A stretch of DNA of 64,000 bases from Nocardioides sp. (GCF_030019515.1 NZ_JASEEQ010000017.1:27387-91386), one strand, 5' to 3'. Numbered from the stretch's first letter, positions 25,527-33,958 are shown. Numbers and translations: made by a program. Notes: generated from the letters alone by a model not told the origin.

Positions 25527-26228
25527 TCAGGCGGGCCCGCCGGCCGCGAGGTGGGCGATGCAGCGGCTGGGCTCCACCAGCGGCTCGAGGTCGGTCGCCT
25601 GCACGGTGGCGCCGGTCTGCTGGAGGATGCCGCGCATCAGGCCCAGGTGGACGGCGCAGACGACCTCGTGGTGCTGCTCGGCGACCTCGAGGAACGGGCA
25701 GTGGCTGACCTCCAGGCGCAGGTCGCCCGGCTCGTCGACGACGCGGGAGTCGAAGCCGATCCGGTCGAGCGTGTCGACGAGCAGCACCAACGACTCGGAG
25801 CGGTCCGTGCGCCGGTACGGCGGTGCCGCCGGGGCGAGGTAGCGGCCCCACGCCTCGCCGGCCTCCTCGGCGGCGGCCGACGGCTCCGGCAGCCGGCCGG
25901 TGAGGACGGTGGTGAGGATCTCCGCCAGCAGCCGGTAGCTGCGGTGGGTGACGGGCGGCGCGGCCGGCGCGACCGCGTAGAGCACCTTGGGCCGGCCGGG
26001 CGTGCTGCGGTCCTCGCGCTCGCGGACGACCAGTGCGTCCTCCGCGAGCGCGTCGAGGTGGAACCGGGCGGAGTTCACGTGCAGCCCGAGCCGGGCACCG
26101 ACCGCGGACGCGGTCATCGGCTCGCCGGCGTCCTGGAGGAGCGCGAGCACCCGGGCGCGCGTCGGCCCGAGCCCGTGCGCCGGGTCGTCGCTGCGCCGCG
26201 CGTCCTCGCTGCTCGTCGGCCGTTCCAT
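25527..26228 (-). CDS. SufR-like helix-turn-helix regulator with C-terminal cysteines
   Basis: A 233-residue predicted regulator of the COG2345/SufR type. A winged HTH (about 22-90, with MTASAVGARLGLHVNSARFHLDAL) precedes a C-terminal sensory domain with Cys177 (SHCPFLE), Cys191 (VVCAVH) and Cys223 (SRCIAH). In SufR-like proteins such cysteines hold an Fe-S cluster that can respond to oxidative stress or NO. The gene sits next to a ferredoxin-hemerythrin-NO reductase cluster, so NO sensing is a reasonable inference. The start is taken at the ATG at 26228; a longer frame exists. Confidence 0.75.
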   Translation of the reverse strand: MERPTSSEDARRSDDPAHGLGPTRARVLALLQDAGEPMTASAVGARLGLHVNSARFHLDALAEDALVVREREDRSTPGRPKVLYAVAPAAPPVTHRSYRLLAEILTTVLTGRLPEPSAAAEEAGEAWGRYLAPAAPPYRRTDRSESLVLLVDTLDRIGFDSRVVDEPGDLRLEVSHCPFLEVAEQHHEVVCAVHLGLMRGILQQTGATVQATDLEPLVEPSRCIAHLAAGGPA

Positions 26229-26292
26229 CGAGCGCCATCGTTCCACGCCGCCGGGCCCGTGCGGTCCGGGCCGGCGCGGCGCGGCGGGGCGC

Positions 26293-26982
26293 TCAGCCGG
26301 CATGGGGCAGCGCCGGGGTCCGGCTCCACCGGCGATCGGCGGTACGGCGGAGCAGCTCGTCGGCCAGCCGCGCCACGGCTGCGGCCCCGGAGAGCGGCGC
26401 CTCGTCGTCGAGGACCAGCACGGGGAGCGCGTCGAGCCCGGTCGCTCGCCACTCGCGCGTCCAGCGCGCGACCAGGTGCCGGGGAGCGGGTGCGACCGGG
26501 TCGTCGCCCACCACGGCGTAGCCCCAGTCCGCGCGCGGGTGGCCCGGCGGCCAGCCGCTGCGGATCGCGTCGACGACCAGGGTGTGCACCACCTGCGCGT
26601 CGCCGACGTCGCACCCGTGCGCCCAGAACGCGTCGAAGAGGAGGTGCCGGACCAGCTCGGCCGCGCCGGCGGCGTACGCCTCGGCGTAGCCGGTGACCGC
26701 GGCGGCTGCCGTCTCCGGGACGAAGCCGGCCAGGGCGTAGGGCAGCCCCTCGTCGGCGCGCAGCCCGGCGGCGACCAGGTCCAGCTCCCGGCGCACGACG
26801 GGGAACCGGTCCGTGCCGGTCCGCGCGTCGTGCGCCGGGGCTCGCACCGCCCGCCAGTCGACCCGCAGGCCGGCGGCCACCAGGGCGTCCACGCGCCGCG
26901 AGGCCAGGTAGCTCCACGGGCAGGTGAAGTCGCCGTAGAGCACGAGCTGGCCGGTCGTGGAGCTGGTCGCCTGGCGGGTCAT
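26293..26982 (-). CDS. DsbA/FrnE-like thioredoxin-fold protein
   Basis: A 229-residue protein with an N-terminal thioredoxin-fold strand and the motif FTCPWSYLASRR near 19-30. The second Cys of the usual CPWC is Ser, so it is not a normal dithiol oxidase; 2-hydroxychromene-2-carboxylate isomerase-like and FrnE-like proteins share this look. The rest is helical insertion plus a C-terminal strand with a cis-Pro-like ALPVLVLDD. It has no signal peptide and is probably cytosolic. It is divergent from the ferredoxin gene and upstream of the SufR-like regulator. Role in thiol or nitrosative stress is inferred. Confidence 0.75.
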   Translation of the reverse strand: MTRQATSSTTGQLVLYGDFTCPWSYLASRRVDALVAAGLRVDWRAVRAPAHDARTGTDRFPVVRRELDLVAAGLRADEGLPYALAGFVPETAAAAVTGYAEAYAAGAAELVRHLLFDAFWAHGCDVGDAQVVHTLVVDAIRSGWPPGHPRADWGYAVVGDDPVAPAPRHLVARWTREWRATGLDALPVLVLDDEAPLSGAAAVARLADELLRRTADRRWSRTPALPHAG

Positions 26983-27015
26983 TGGGGTCTCCTCCCGAAG
27001 CCGCGGACGTGCTAC

Positions 27016-27048
27016 TTTCGTTTCTACAACAGTTTCGTCTAAACAACC
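27016..27048. promoter_or_regulatory. Direct-repeat operator candidate in divergent promoter
   Basis: Two copies of TTTCGT(T/C)T(C/A)(T/A)ACAAC-like sequence, starting at 27016 and 27033 (17 bases apart), lie in the only A/T-rich stretch between the divergent DsbA-like and ferredoxin genes. They would overlap the promoters on both strands. The adjacent SufR-like regulator is the obvious candidate binder. Confidence 0.45.
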
Positions 27049-27071
27049 AGTGTCGGACCTGAGGAGGGTCG

Positions 27072-27416
27072 ATGGCGTACGTGATCGGCGAGCCGTGCAT
27101 CGATGTGATGGACCGGGCGTGCGTGGACGAGTGCCCGGTCGACTGCATCTACGAGGGGGCGCGGTCGCTCTACATCCAGCCGGACGAGTGCGTGGACTGC
27201 GGCGCCTGCGAGCCGGTCTGCCCGGTCGAGGCGATCTACTACGAGGACGACTTGCCCGCCGTGCTCCAGCCCTACCAGGATGACAACGCGCGGTTCTTCT
27301 CCGAGGTGCTGCCCGGACGCGACCAGGCGATCGGCGCGCCCGGCGGCGCCGCGAAGCTGGGCGCCTTCGGTGTCGACACCGCGCTGGTCGCCTCGCGTCC
27401 ACCACGAGAGGGCTGA
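27072..27416 (+). CDS. fdxA: 7Fe-type ferredoxin (FdxA family)
   Basis: A 114-residue low-potential electron carrier. The N-terminal cysteines (Cys9, then Cys17-VDE-Cys21-PVD-Cys25) and the second motif CVDCGACEPVCP match mycobacterial and streptomycete FdxA/FdxC ferredoxins with one [3Fe-4S] and one [4Fe-4S] cluster. The C-terminal extension is typical. It starts a forward cluster with hemerythrin (3 bases downstream) and NO reductase. In other actinobacteria this ferredoxin is induced by stress or hypoxia. Confidence 0.93.
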   Translation: MAYVIGEPCIDVMDRACVDECPVDCIYEGARSLYIQPDECVDCGACEPVCPVEAIYYEDDLPAVLQPYQDDNARFFSEVLPGRDQAIGAPGGAAKLGAFGVDTALVASRPPREG

Positions 27417-27419
27417 GCG

Positions 27420-27920
27420 ATGGCTGAACCGGGCACCGATCCCGAGCTGGACCACGGCGAGACCCCGAGCATCGCCGCCCTGCTCGAGGCCGAGCACCAC
27501 GAGATCGACGACGGCATCGAGACCTTCCTCGAGGGGCTCGCCCGGGGCGAGCTGCCGCTGCCGCAGCTCGCCCGGGCGGGCGCCGCGCTGCGCCGCCACA
27601 TCTACCTGGAGGAGGAGTTCCTCTTCCCGCCGCTGCGCGCCGCCGGGATGCTCGCGCCGGTGCTCGTGATGCTCCGCGAGCACGGCGAGATCTGGCAGAC
27701 CCTGGACGCGATCGACGACCTGGACGGGGCCACCGACCCCGACGGCCTGCGCGAGCGGTGCCGCGAGCTGCTCGACCGGCTCGCCGAGCACAACGCCAAG
27801 GAGGAGCCGATCATCTACCCGCGCGGGGACGCCGTACTCGACGCCGAGCAGACCGCCGAGCTGCTCGACTACATCGACTCCGGAGAGCTCCCGGAGGGCT
27901 GGGTCTGCGCGCAGGCGTGA
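27420..27920 (+). CDS. Hemerythrin HHE domain protein
   Basis: A 166-residue four-helix-bundle protein with di-iron ligands in EAEHHEIDDG, LRRHIYLEEEFLF, LREHGEIWQTLD and LAEHNAKEEPIIYP. Related proteins bind O2 or NO or repair Fe-S clusters (RIC/YtfE). It is 3 bases after the ferredoxin gene and before NO reductase, so a role in NO handling is likely. The substrate is not determined by sequence. Confidence 0.92.
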   Translation: MAEPGTDPELDHGETPSIAALLEAEHHEIDDGIETFLEGLARGELPLPQLARAGAALRRHIYLEEEFLFPPLRAAGMLAPVLVMLREHGEIWQTLDAIDDLDGATDPDGLRERCRELLDRLAEHNAKEEPIIYPRGDAVLDAEQTAELLDYIDSGELPEGWVCAQA

Positions 27921-27955
27921 CGGCCCGCTGGGCATCGCCGGCGCCGCCGCGACGG

Positions 27956-27984
27956 TTCACAAGACCGGTGCGGCCCGCTACGTT
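27956..27984 (+). promoter_or_regulatory. NO reductase promoter candidate
   Basis: TTCACA (27956-27961) and TACGTT (27979-27984) with a 17-base spacer lie about 35 bases before the norB ATG. Transcription would begin near 27991, giving the reductase its own promoter besides read-through. Confidence 0.45.
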
Positions 27985-28017
27985 GACCGGGAATCGTCGA
28001 CTTTCGGGAGCGGCCTC

Positions 28018-30399
28018 ATGACACTTCACGCGCAGCCGGAAGGTGGGGTCGAGCCGTCCGAGCTCAACCTCTCCAAGGGGTGGATCCAGGGCATCGCCCT
28101 GGTCATGGTCTTCGGGTTCTTCGTGATGGGCATGCTCGCCGCCCGCACGTACACCGACTCGATGCCACTCCCGGACCGGGTCGTGGGTGCCGACGGGCAG
28201 ACGGTCTACACCGGCGACGACGTGACCGCCGGCCAGCAGCTCTTCCTGCGCCGCGGCCTGCAGGAGTACGGCTCGATCGTGGGCCACGGCGGCTACCTCG
28301 GCCCGGACTACACCGCGGAGTACCTGCGGCTCTCGGCCGAGGACATCAAGGACTCGCTCACCGAGGCCGGCACCCAGGACCCCGCCGAGGCCACGAGCGC
28401 GATGCTGCGCGAGAACCGGTACGACGAGGACACCGGCGAGCTGGTGTTCACCCCCGAGCAGGTCGCCGCGTTCGACGCGATCGAGCAGCACTACGCCGAC
28501 TTCTTCGGCGAGGACAGCACCAAGTACGGCCTGATCCCGCGGGTGATCACCGACAAGCAGGAGATCCACGAGCTCACCGCGTTCTTCTCGTGGACGGCGT
28601 GGGCGGCGGCGGCCGAGCGGCCGGGCCACACCTACTCCTACACGAACAACTGGCCCTCCGAGCCGCGGGTCGACAACGCGCCGACGGCCGACATCGTGGT
28701 CTGGTCGGGCCTGTCCCTGGTCGCGCTCCTCGGCGGTCTCGGCGGGCTGTTCGCGCTCTACGGGCGGTGGAGCCGCCAGATCGGCTGGCACGCCACCGAG
28801 CAGCCGGCGCTCGCGTTCCGCCAGCCCGGCGAGGTCGAGATCACCCCGGCGCAGAAGGTGACGGCGTACTTCTTCTTCGTCGTCGCCCTGCTCTTCCTGG
28901 GCCAGTCGCTGCTCGGCGGCGCGATCGAGCACTACCGCGCCGACCTGGCCGGGTTCTTCGGCATCGACCTGGCGCGGGTGCTGCCGTTCAACCTGGCGCG
29001 CACCTGGCACGTCCAGCTGTCCCTGTTCTGGACGGCCGCGTCGTTCCTCGCCGCCGGCATCTTCCTGGCGCCGATCATCTCCGGACGCGAGCCACGCAAG
29101 CAGCACCTGCTGGCCTGGGGCCTGCTGGTCGCCGTCGCGATCGTCGTCTTCGGCTCGCTGGCCGGCGAGGCGTTCAGCGTGTTCGGCGCCGACTGGGCCA
29201 AGGGCTCGATCTTCTTCGACCAGCAGTGGGAGTACCTCGACCTGCCGCGCTTCTGGCAGCTCCTGCTGGTCGTCGGCCTGTTCCTGTGGATCGCGATCAT
29301 CTACCGCGCCATCCGCTCGCGGCTGAAGACCGAGCACCCGTTGAACATGCCGTGGCTGTTCTTCTACGCCGGCCTGGCGATCCCGGCCTTCTACGCGGTC
29401 GGGATGCTGGCCAGCACCGGCTCGCACCTCACGGTCGCGGAGTTCTGGCGGTTCTGGGTCGTCCACCTGTGGGTCGAGGACTTCCTCGAGCTGTTCACCA
29501 CCGTGATGGTCGCCTACATCTTCGTGATGCTCGGCGTGGTCCGCCGCCGGATCGCCATCCAGATCATCTTCCTCGACGTGATCCTCTACTCCGCCGGCGG
29601 CGTGCTGGGCACCATGCACCACCTGTACTTCTCCGGCACCCCGGTGGAGCACATGGCGCTGGGTGCGTTCTTCTCCGCCCTCGAGGTCATCCCGCTGACC
29701 TTCCTCACCGTCGAGGCCTGGACGTTCCTGCAGCTGGGCTCGCGCCAGCAGACCCGCAGCAGCGCGCCGTTCCCGCACCGGTGGGCGGTGATGTTCCTGG
29801 TCGCCGTGGGCTTCTGGAACTTCGTCGGCGCGGGCATCTTCGGCTTCCTGATCAACCTGCCGATCGTGTCGTACTACCAGATCGGCACCGCCCTGACGGC
29901 CAACCATGCGCACGGCGCGATGATGGGCGTCTACGGGATGATGGCCGTCGGCCTGGCGCTGTTCGCGCTGCGCTACATCGTCCCGGCGTCGCGGTGGCCG
30001 GACCGGCTCGCCAAGCTCTCGTTCTGGTCGCTCAACGTCGGCCTGGCGTGGATGGTGTTCGTGACGCTGCTGCCGCTGGGCGTGGTGCAGCTGTGGCACT
30101 CCGTGAACGACGGCTACTACGAGGCCCGCACGCTCGGCTACCTCACCGAGCCCGGCAACGCGGTGCTCGAGTGGATGCGGATGCCCGGCGACCTGATCCT
30201 GATCCTCGGCGGCGTGCTGCCGTTCCTGTGGATCACCTGGCTCGGCGTCCGCCACGGCATCAAGGCCACCACCGACACGCTGCCGCCGGAGACCCTGTTC
30301 GTGGAGGAGCACGCCGAGGCCGCCGAGGACCGCACCGGCCGGCCGGCCGACGGGGTCCGGTACGCCTCGGACCGGCGTACCGACGAGGGACTGACGTGA
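28018..30399 (+). CDS. norB: Quinol-dependent nitric oxide reductase (qNOR)
   Basis: A 793-residue integral membrane enzyme reducing 2 NO to N2O with electrons from quinol. It is a single-chain qNOR with an N-terminal extracytoplasmic extension (about 45-230) fused to the NorB-type catalytic core of about 12 further helices. Heme and iron ligands are visible in ARTWHVQLSLFW, LWVEDFLELFTT, TMHHLYFSGTP and ANHAHGAMMGVYGMM. No norC is present, as expected for this type. It leads a run of overlapping genes (TGATG, ATGA) with the three genes after it. Confidence 0.94.
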   Translation: MTLHAQPEGGVEPSELNLSKGWIQGIALVMVFGFFVMGMLAARTYTDSMPLPDRVVGADGQTVYTGDDVTAGQQLFLRRGLQEYGSIVGHGGYLGPDYTAEYLRLSAEDIKDSLTEAGTQDPAEATSAMLRENRYDEDTGELVFTPEQVAAFDAIEQHYADFFGEDSTKYGLIPRVITDKQEIHELTAFFSWTAWAAAAERPGHTYSYTNNWPSEPRVDNAPTADIVVWSGLSLVALLGGLGGLFALYGRWSRQIGWHATEQPALAFRQPGEVEITPAQKVTAYFFFVVALLFLGQSLLGGAIEHYRADLAGFFGIDLARVLPFNLARTWHVQLSLFWTAASFLAAGIFLAPIISGREPRKQHLLAWGLLVAVAIVVFGSLAGEAFSVFGADWAKGSIFFDQQWEYLDLPRFWQLLLVVGLFLWIAIIYRAIRSRLKTEHPLNMPWLFFYAGLAIPAFYAVGMLASTGSHLTVAEFWRFWVVHLWVEDFLELFTTVMVAYIFVMLGVVRRRIAIQIIFLDVILYSAGGVLGTMHHLYFSGTPVEHMALGAFFSALEVIPLTFLTVEAWTFLQLGSRQQTRSSAPFPHRWAVMFLVAVGFWNFVGAGIFGFLINLPIVSYYQIGTALTANHAHGAMMGVYGMMAVGLALFALRYIVPASRWPDRLAKLSFWSLNVGLAWMVFVTLLPLGVVQLWHSVNDGYYEARTLGYLTEPGNAVLEWMRMPGDLILILGGVLPFLWITWLGVRHGIKATTDTLPPETLFVEEHAEAAEDRTGRPADGVRYASDRRTDEGLT

Positions 30400-31055
30400 T
30401 GGACCTGTCGCTCGGCTCGGTCAGCAGCGACGTCTGGCTCGCCAGCGCGTACTGCGTGCTGCTGGTGGGCCTGGGCCACATCATCGACGCGCTGGCGCGG
30501 CGGGCCGCGTCGGTCGCCGAGGGCGGCGCGTCCTTCGGCTTCAGCTACCACGCCGACCACGACGCCTGGCAGTGCCCGCAGGACCAGTGGCTGTGGCCGA
30601 AGTCGTTCGACCCCGACAACCGGGTGATGCGCTACCGCGGGACGCCGAGCGTCTGCAACGCCTGCCCGGTCAAGCACACGTGTACGACGTCCTCGTCGGG
30701 CCGCGAGATCCAGCGCGCCGTCGACTCCTGGCCGGCCTCCGAGGCGGCCCGCTTCCACCGGGGCATCGCCTGCTTCGTGGTGGTGATGGGACTCGTCTGG
30801 CCCGCTGCCGTCGCGGCCACCGGGCCGGGTGCCACCGGACTCCTCGTCCTCGCGGCCGCCGTCGTCGTCGCGCTCCTACTGAGCCTGCCGCTGTGGTCGC
30901 ACCTGCACCGCACCCACGTGTTCCTGCCCGAGGGCATGGCGCACGTGACGCTGGACGCCTCCCTCCTCGAGCGCGAGCAGCACGCCGCGGCCTGGCACGC
31001 GCGACGCAGCAGCTACGGCTCCGACAAGCGTGCTGGCAGGAAGGTGTCCCCATGA
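30399..31055 (+). CDS. Membrane protein with transposase-like Cys box
   Basis: A 218-residue protein of unknown function. One N-terminal membrane helix (about 12-32) and two C-terminal helices (about 118-165) flank a soluble segment with Cys59, Cys86, Cys89 and Cys95 (QCPQDQWLWP, then CNACPVKHTC and a GREIQR tail). This box closely resembles the zinc-ribbon found in IS1182-type transposases, here built into a membrane protein. It overlaps norB by one base and the slipin gene by four, so it is an operon member. A metal- or NO-binding role is speculation. Confidence 0.7.
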   Translation: MDLSLGSVSSDVWLASAYCVLLVGLGHIIDALARRAASVAEGGASFGFSYHADHDAWQCPQDQWLWPKSFDPDNRVMRYRGTPSVCNACPVKHTCTTSSSGREIQRAVDSWPASEAARFHRGIACFVVVMGLVWPAAVAATGPGATGLLVLAAAVVVALLLSLPLWSHLHRTHVFLPEGMAHVTLDASLLEREQHAAAWHARRSSYGSDKRAGRKVSP

Positions 31056-31897
31056 TCGTCGCGACCGTGGTCGTCCTGGTGGTGCTGGCGCTCCTGGCGC
31101 TGGTGCTCACCTCGGTGCGGATCGTCAAGGAGTACGAGCGGGGCGTGATGTTCCGGCTCGGCCGGCTCCGCGGGCCGCTGGGGCCGGGCCTGTGCGTCGT
31201 GCTGCCGGGCGTGGACAAGCTCTACCGCGTCGACCTGCGGGTCGTGGCCCTGACGATCCCGCCGCAGGAGGTGATCACCCGCGACAACGTGCCGGCCCGG
31301 GTCAACGCGGTCGTGCTGTTCCGGGTGGTCGACCCGGTCCAGTCGGTGATGGTGGTCGAGAACCACGCCGTCGCCACCTCGCAGATCGCCCAGACCACGC
31401 TGCGCTCGGTCGTCGGTCGCGCCGACCTGGACACGCTGCTCGCCCACCGCGCCGACCTCAACGAGGACCTCGCGCAGTCCATCGCCGCGCAGACCGGCCC
31501 GTGGGGCGTGGAGGTCGAGGTCGTCGAGATCAAGGACGTCGAGATCCCCGAGGCGATGCAGCGGGCGATGGCTCGCGAGGCCGAGGCCGAGCGGGAGCGG
31601 CGGGCGAAGGTGATCAACGCCCGCGGCGAGCTCCAGGCCTCCCGCGAGCTGCGCGACGCCGCCGTGACGCTGAGCGAGGCGCCGGCCAGCCTGCAGCTGC
31701 GCTACCTGCAGACCCTGCTGGAGCTCGGCGCCGACCAGAACTCCACGGTGGTCTTCCCGATCCCGATCGACATCGTGAGCCCGTTCCTCGAGGCCATGCG
31801 CACCCGCGCCCCCGCGGCCGCCGAGACCCCCGCCGTCAACGGCCACGACCGGAGCAGCACCCCGGTGCCGCGTCCCGAAGGAGAGGAAGCCCGATGA
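31052..31897 (+). CDS. Slipin / stomatin-like SPFH-domain protein
   Basis: A 281-residue membrane-anchored protein. An N-terminal helix (about 1-21) is followed by an SPFH/PHB domain (EYERGVMFRLGRL, PPQEVITRDNVPARVNAVVLFRV, QTTLRSVVGRADLDTLL) and a coiled coil rich in Ala/Glu/Arg. Slipins organise membrane microdomains and oligomerise. ATGA overlaps join it to the genes on both sides. In the NO reductase operon it may stabilise membrane complexes, which is inference. Confidence 0.92.
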   Translation: MIVATVVVLVVLALLALVLTSVRIVKEYERGVMFRLGRLRGPLGPGLCVVLPGVDKLYRVDLRVVALTIPPQEVITRDNVPARVNAVVLFRVVDPVQSVMVVENHAVATSQIAQTTLRSVVGRADLDTLLAHRADLNEDLAQSIAAQTGPWGVEVEVVEIKDVEIPEAMQRAMAREAEAERERRAKVINARGELQASRELRDAAVTLSEAPASLQLRYLQTLLELGADQNSTVVFPIPIDIVSPFLEAMRTRAPAAAETPAVNGHDRSSTPVPRPEGEEAR

Positions 31898-32172
31898 CCA
31901 CCGACCACGAGCACCCGGGCATCGCCTCCGGGCGGCAGATCCGACTCGAGCCGGTCCGGCCCGGCGTGTGGCTGATCATCCTGGGCGTCGTCCTCGCCGC
32001 GCTCGGTCCGCTGTTCGGCTTCCTGCTCGGCAGCATGATCGGCATCGACGAGGGCGACGACATCGACGCGATCTACCTCTACCTGTTCGCCGGCATCGTG
32101 ATCGGTGGGATCGGGGTCGGCGTCGCGCTGCTCGGCGCCCGCCGGGTGCTCCGGGACCGCCGGGCGGCCTGA
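31894..32172 (+). CDS. Small membrane protein (last gene of NO reductase operon)
   Basis: A 92-residue protein with two predicted membrane helices (about 25-48 and 62-83) and a charged C-terminus (ARRVLRDRRAA). No family is recognised. It overlaps the slipin gene by four bases. A small partner of slipin, like the NfeD-type neighbours of other slipins, is possible but the sequence is not clearly NfeD. Confidence 0.65.
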   Translation: MTTDHEHPGIASGRQIRLEPVRPGVWLIILGVVLAALGPLFGFLLGSMIGIDEGDDIDAIYLYLFAGIVIGGIGVGVALLGARRVLRDRRAA

Positions 32173-32227
32173 GCGGGTCGGCGCCCTCCGGTTCCCGCGC
32201 CCAGGTGGCGTGCGAGAGAGTCTGTCC

Positions 32228-33397
32228 ATGACGCAGACCCCGCTCGGCCTGTTCGACACCGACTCCCTCGTCGACCCCGAGGCGCTGGCGATCCGCGACA
32301 CCGTTCGCCGGTTCGTCGACGACCGGATCCGGCCGGAGGTCGCCGACTGGTACGAGGCGGGCGCCGTCCCGGCCCGGGAGCTGACCCGGGAGCTCGGCGC
32401 GCTCGGCGTCCTCGGCATGCACCTGGAGGGCTACGGCTGCGCCGGCACCACCGCGACGGCGTACGGCCTGGCCTGCCTGGAGCTGGAGGCCGGCGACTCC
32501 GGCGTCCGCTCGTTGGTGTCGGTGCAGGGCTCGCTGGCGATGTACGCGATCTGGAGGCACGGCAGCGAGGAGCAGAAGCAGGAGTGGCTGCCGCGGCTGG
32601 CGGCCGGTACGGCGATCGGCTGCTTCGGGCTGACCGAGCCGGACTTCGGGTCCAACCCCGCCGGCATGCGCACCCGTGCCCGCCAGGAGCCGTCGGGCGA
32701 CTGGGTCCTCGACGGCACCAAGATGTGGATCACCAACGGCTCGGTCGCCGACGTGGCCGTCGTGTGGGCGCAGACCGAGGGCGGCATCCGCGGGTTCGTC
32801 GTCCCCACCGACACCCCCGGCTTCTCGGCGCCCGAGATCAAGAAGAAGATGTCGCTGCGCGCCTCGGTGACCAGCGAGCTGGTCCTCGACGGCGTCCGGC
32901 TGCCCGCGGCCGCGGTGCTGCCGGAGGCGACCGGCCTGTCCGGGCCGCTGTCCTGCCTGACCGAGGCCCGCTTCGGGATCATCTTCGGGTCCGTGGGCGC
33001 GGCCCGCGACTGCTTGGAGACCGCGATCTCCTACGCCCGCGAGCGGGAGATCTTCGACAAGCCGCTCGCGGCGTACCAGCTCTCCCAGGCCAAGCTCGCC
33101 GACATGACCCTCGAGCTCGGCAAGGCGATGCTGCTCGCCCTGCACCTGGGCCGGCTCAAGGACGAGGGCCGGCTGCGCCCCGAGCAGATCAGCCTCGGCA
33201 AGCTCAACAACGTCCGCGAGGCGATCGCGATCGCCCGCGAGAGCCGGACCCTGCTCGGCGCCGCCGGCATCACCTTGGAGTACCCGGTCCTGCGGCACGC
33301 CAACAACCTCGAGTCGGTGCTTACCTACGAGGGCACCAGCGAGGTGCACCAGCTGGTCATCGGCCGCGCCCTCACCGGCGAGGCGGCGTTCCGCTGA
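32228..33397 (+). CDS. Acyl-CoA dehydrogenase, glutaryl-CoA dehydrogenase-like
   Basis: A 389-residue FAD enzyme of fatty-acid or amino-acid catabolism. Family blocks are GCFGLTEPDFGSNPAGM (FAD/substrate), DGTKMWITNGSVADVAVVWA, and the C-terminal TYEGTSEVHQLVIGRALTG, whose Glu is the usual catalytic base of glutaryl-CoA dehydrogenases. If so, it converts glutaryl-CoA to crotonyl-CoA in lysine and tryptophan breakdown. No partner genes are adjacent. The start is the ATG at 32228. Confidence 0.88.
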   Translation: MTQTPLGLFDTDSLVDPEALAIRDTVRRFVDDRIRPEVADWYEAGAVPARELTRELGALGVLGMHLEGYGCAGTTATAYGLACLELEAGDSGVRSLVSVQGSLAMYAIWRHGSEEQKQEWLPRLAAGTAIGCFGLTEPDFGSNPAGMRTRARQEPSGDWVLDGTKMWITNGSVADVAVVWAQTEGGIRGFVVPTDTPGFSAPEIKKKMSLRASVTSELVLDGVRLPAAAVLPEATGLSGPLSCLTEARFGIIFGSVGAARDCLETAISYAREREIFDKPLAAYQLSQAKLADMTLELGKAMLLALHLGRLKDEGRLRPEQISLGKLNNVREAIAIARESRTLLGAAGITLEYPVLRHANNLESVLTYEGTSEVHQLVIGRALTGEAAFR

Positions 33398-33429
33398 GCC
33401 GCGGCGGTCGGGGCCGGCCGAGATGTCGA

Positions 33430-33460
33430 GAGGCCCCCGCCGGACGCCGGCGGGGGCCTC
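33430..33460 (+). terminator. Terminator after the acyl-CoA dehydrogenase
   Basis: A perfect 14-bp stem, GAGGCCCCCGCCGG (33430-33443) and CCGGCGGGGGCCTC (33447-33460), has a 3-base loop and is followed by TTCCTG. It lies between the gene and tRNA-Phe, which face each other, so it may act for both. Confidence 0.85.
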
Positions 33461-33491
33461 TTCCTGCAGGTCAGGGACCTTGCAGCGCTTG

Positions 33492-33565
33492 TGGGCAGGG
33501 GCGGGGTCGAACCGCCGACCTTCCACTTTTCAGGCGGACGCTCGTACCGACTGAGCTACCTGCCC
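33492..33565 (-). tRNA. tRNA-Phe (GAA)
   Basis: A complete 74-nt cloverleaf on the minus strand. The acceptor stem is GGGCAGG/CCTGCCC with A discriminator, the anticodon loop CTGAAAA gives GAA, and the T loop is TTCGACC. The 3' CCA is not encoded. Confidence 0.95.
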
Positions 33566-33658
33566 AAGCGACGGACACCCTACAGGAGCCGCGCCGGCCG
33601 GCGAAAACCGAGGGCCGCGGCCGATCCCGCGCGACCGGCGGTGCCTGGGCCGGCTCGA

Positions 33659-33688
33659 TTCGTACGGCGTTCCCGGGCGCCCTATGCT
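33659..33688 (+). promoter_or_regulatory. tRNA-Glu promoter
   Basis: TTCGTA (33659-33664) and TATGCT (33683-33688) are separated by 18 bases, with the tRNA starting 18 bases after the -10. Confidence 0.5.
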
Positions 33689-33705
33689 TTCGCAGAGCGT
33701 GTCCG

Positions 33706-33778
33706 GCCCCCATCGTCTAGCGGCCCAGGACCCCGCCCTTTCACGGCGGTAGCACGGGTTCGAATCCCGTTGGGGGTG
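33706..33778 (+). tRNA. tRNA-Glu (TTC)
   Basis: A 73-nt cloverleaf. The acceptor stem is GCCCCCA/TGGGGGT, the anticodon stem-loop CCGCC-CTTTCAC-GGCGG gives TTC, and the T arm is CGGGTTCGAATCCCG. Confidence 0.95.
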
Positions 33779-33804
33779 CGATCCTCGCCCCCGCTCCGCC
33801 TCGA

Positions 33805-33835
33805 TTGGGAGCAGGCGAGGTGTGTAGGTTAGAGT
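33805..33835 (+). promoter_or_regulatory. tRNA-Asp promoter
   Basis: TTGGGA (33805-33810) and TAGAGT (33830-33835) with a 19-base spacer lie about 50 bases before tRNA-Asp. Confidence 0.4.
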
Positions 33836-33884
33836 TCCCTGCGCTTCGGCAACGAGGCGCAGACAGCACGATCAGCACCATCCT

Positions 33885-33958
33885 GGCCCCGTAGCGCAGT
33901 TGGTTAGCGCGCCGCCCTGTCACGGCGGAGGCCGCGGGTTCGAGTCCCGTCGGGGTCG
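33885..33958 (+). tRNA. tRNA-Asp (GTC)
   Basis: A 74-nt cloverleaf. The acceptor stem is GGCCCCG/CGGGGTC, the anticodon stem-loop CCGCC-CTGTCAC-GGCGG gives GTC, and the T arm is CGGGTTCGAGTCCCG. A hairpin terminator follows 9 bases later. Confidence 0.95.

Noticed and set aside
26229..26303. 25-codon N-terminal extension of the SufR-like regulator
   Set aside because: The extra residues are Pro/Arg-rich and overlap the end of the upstream DsbA-like gene; the internal ATG gives the normal family start.
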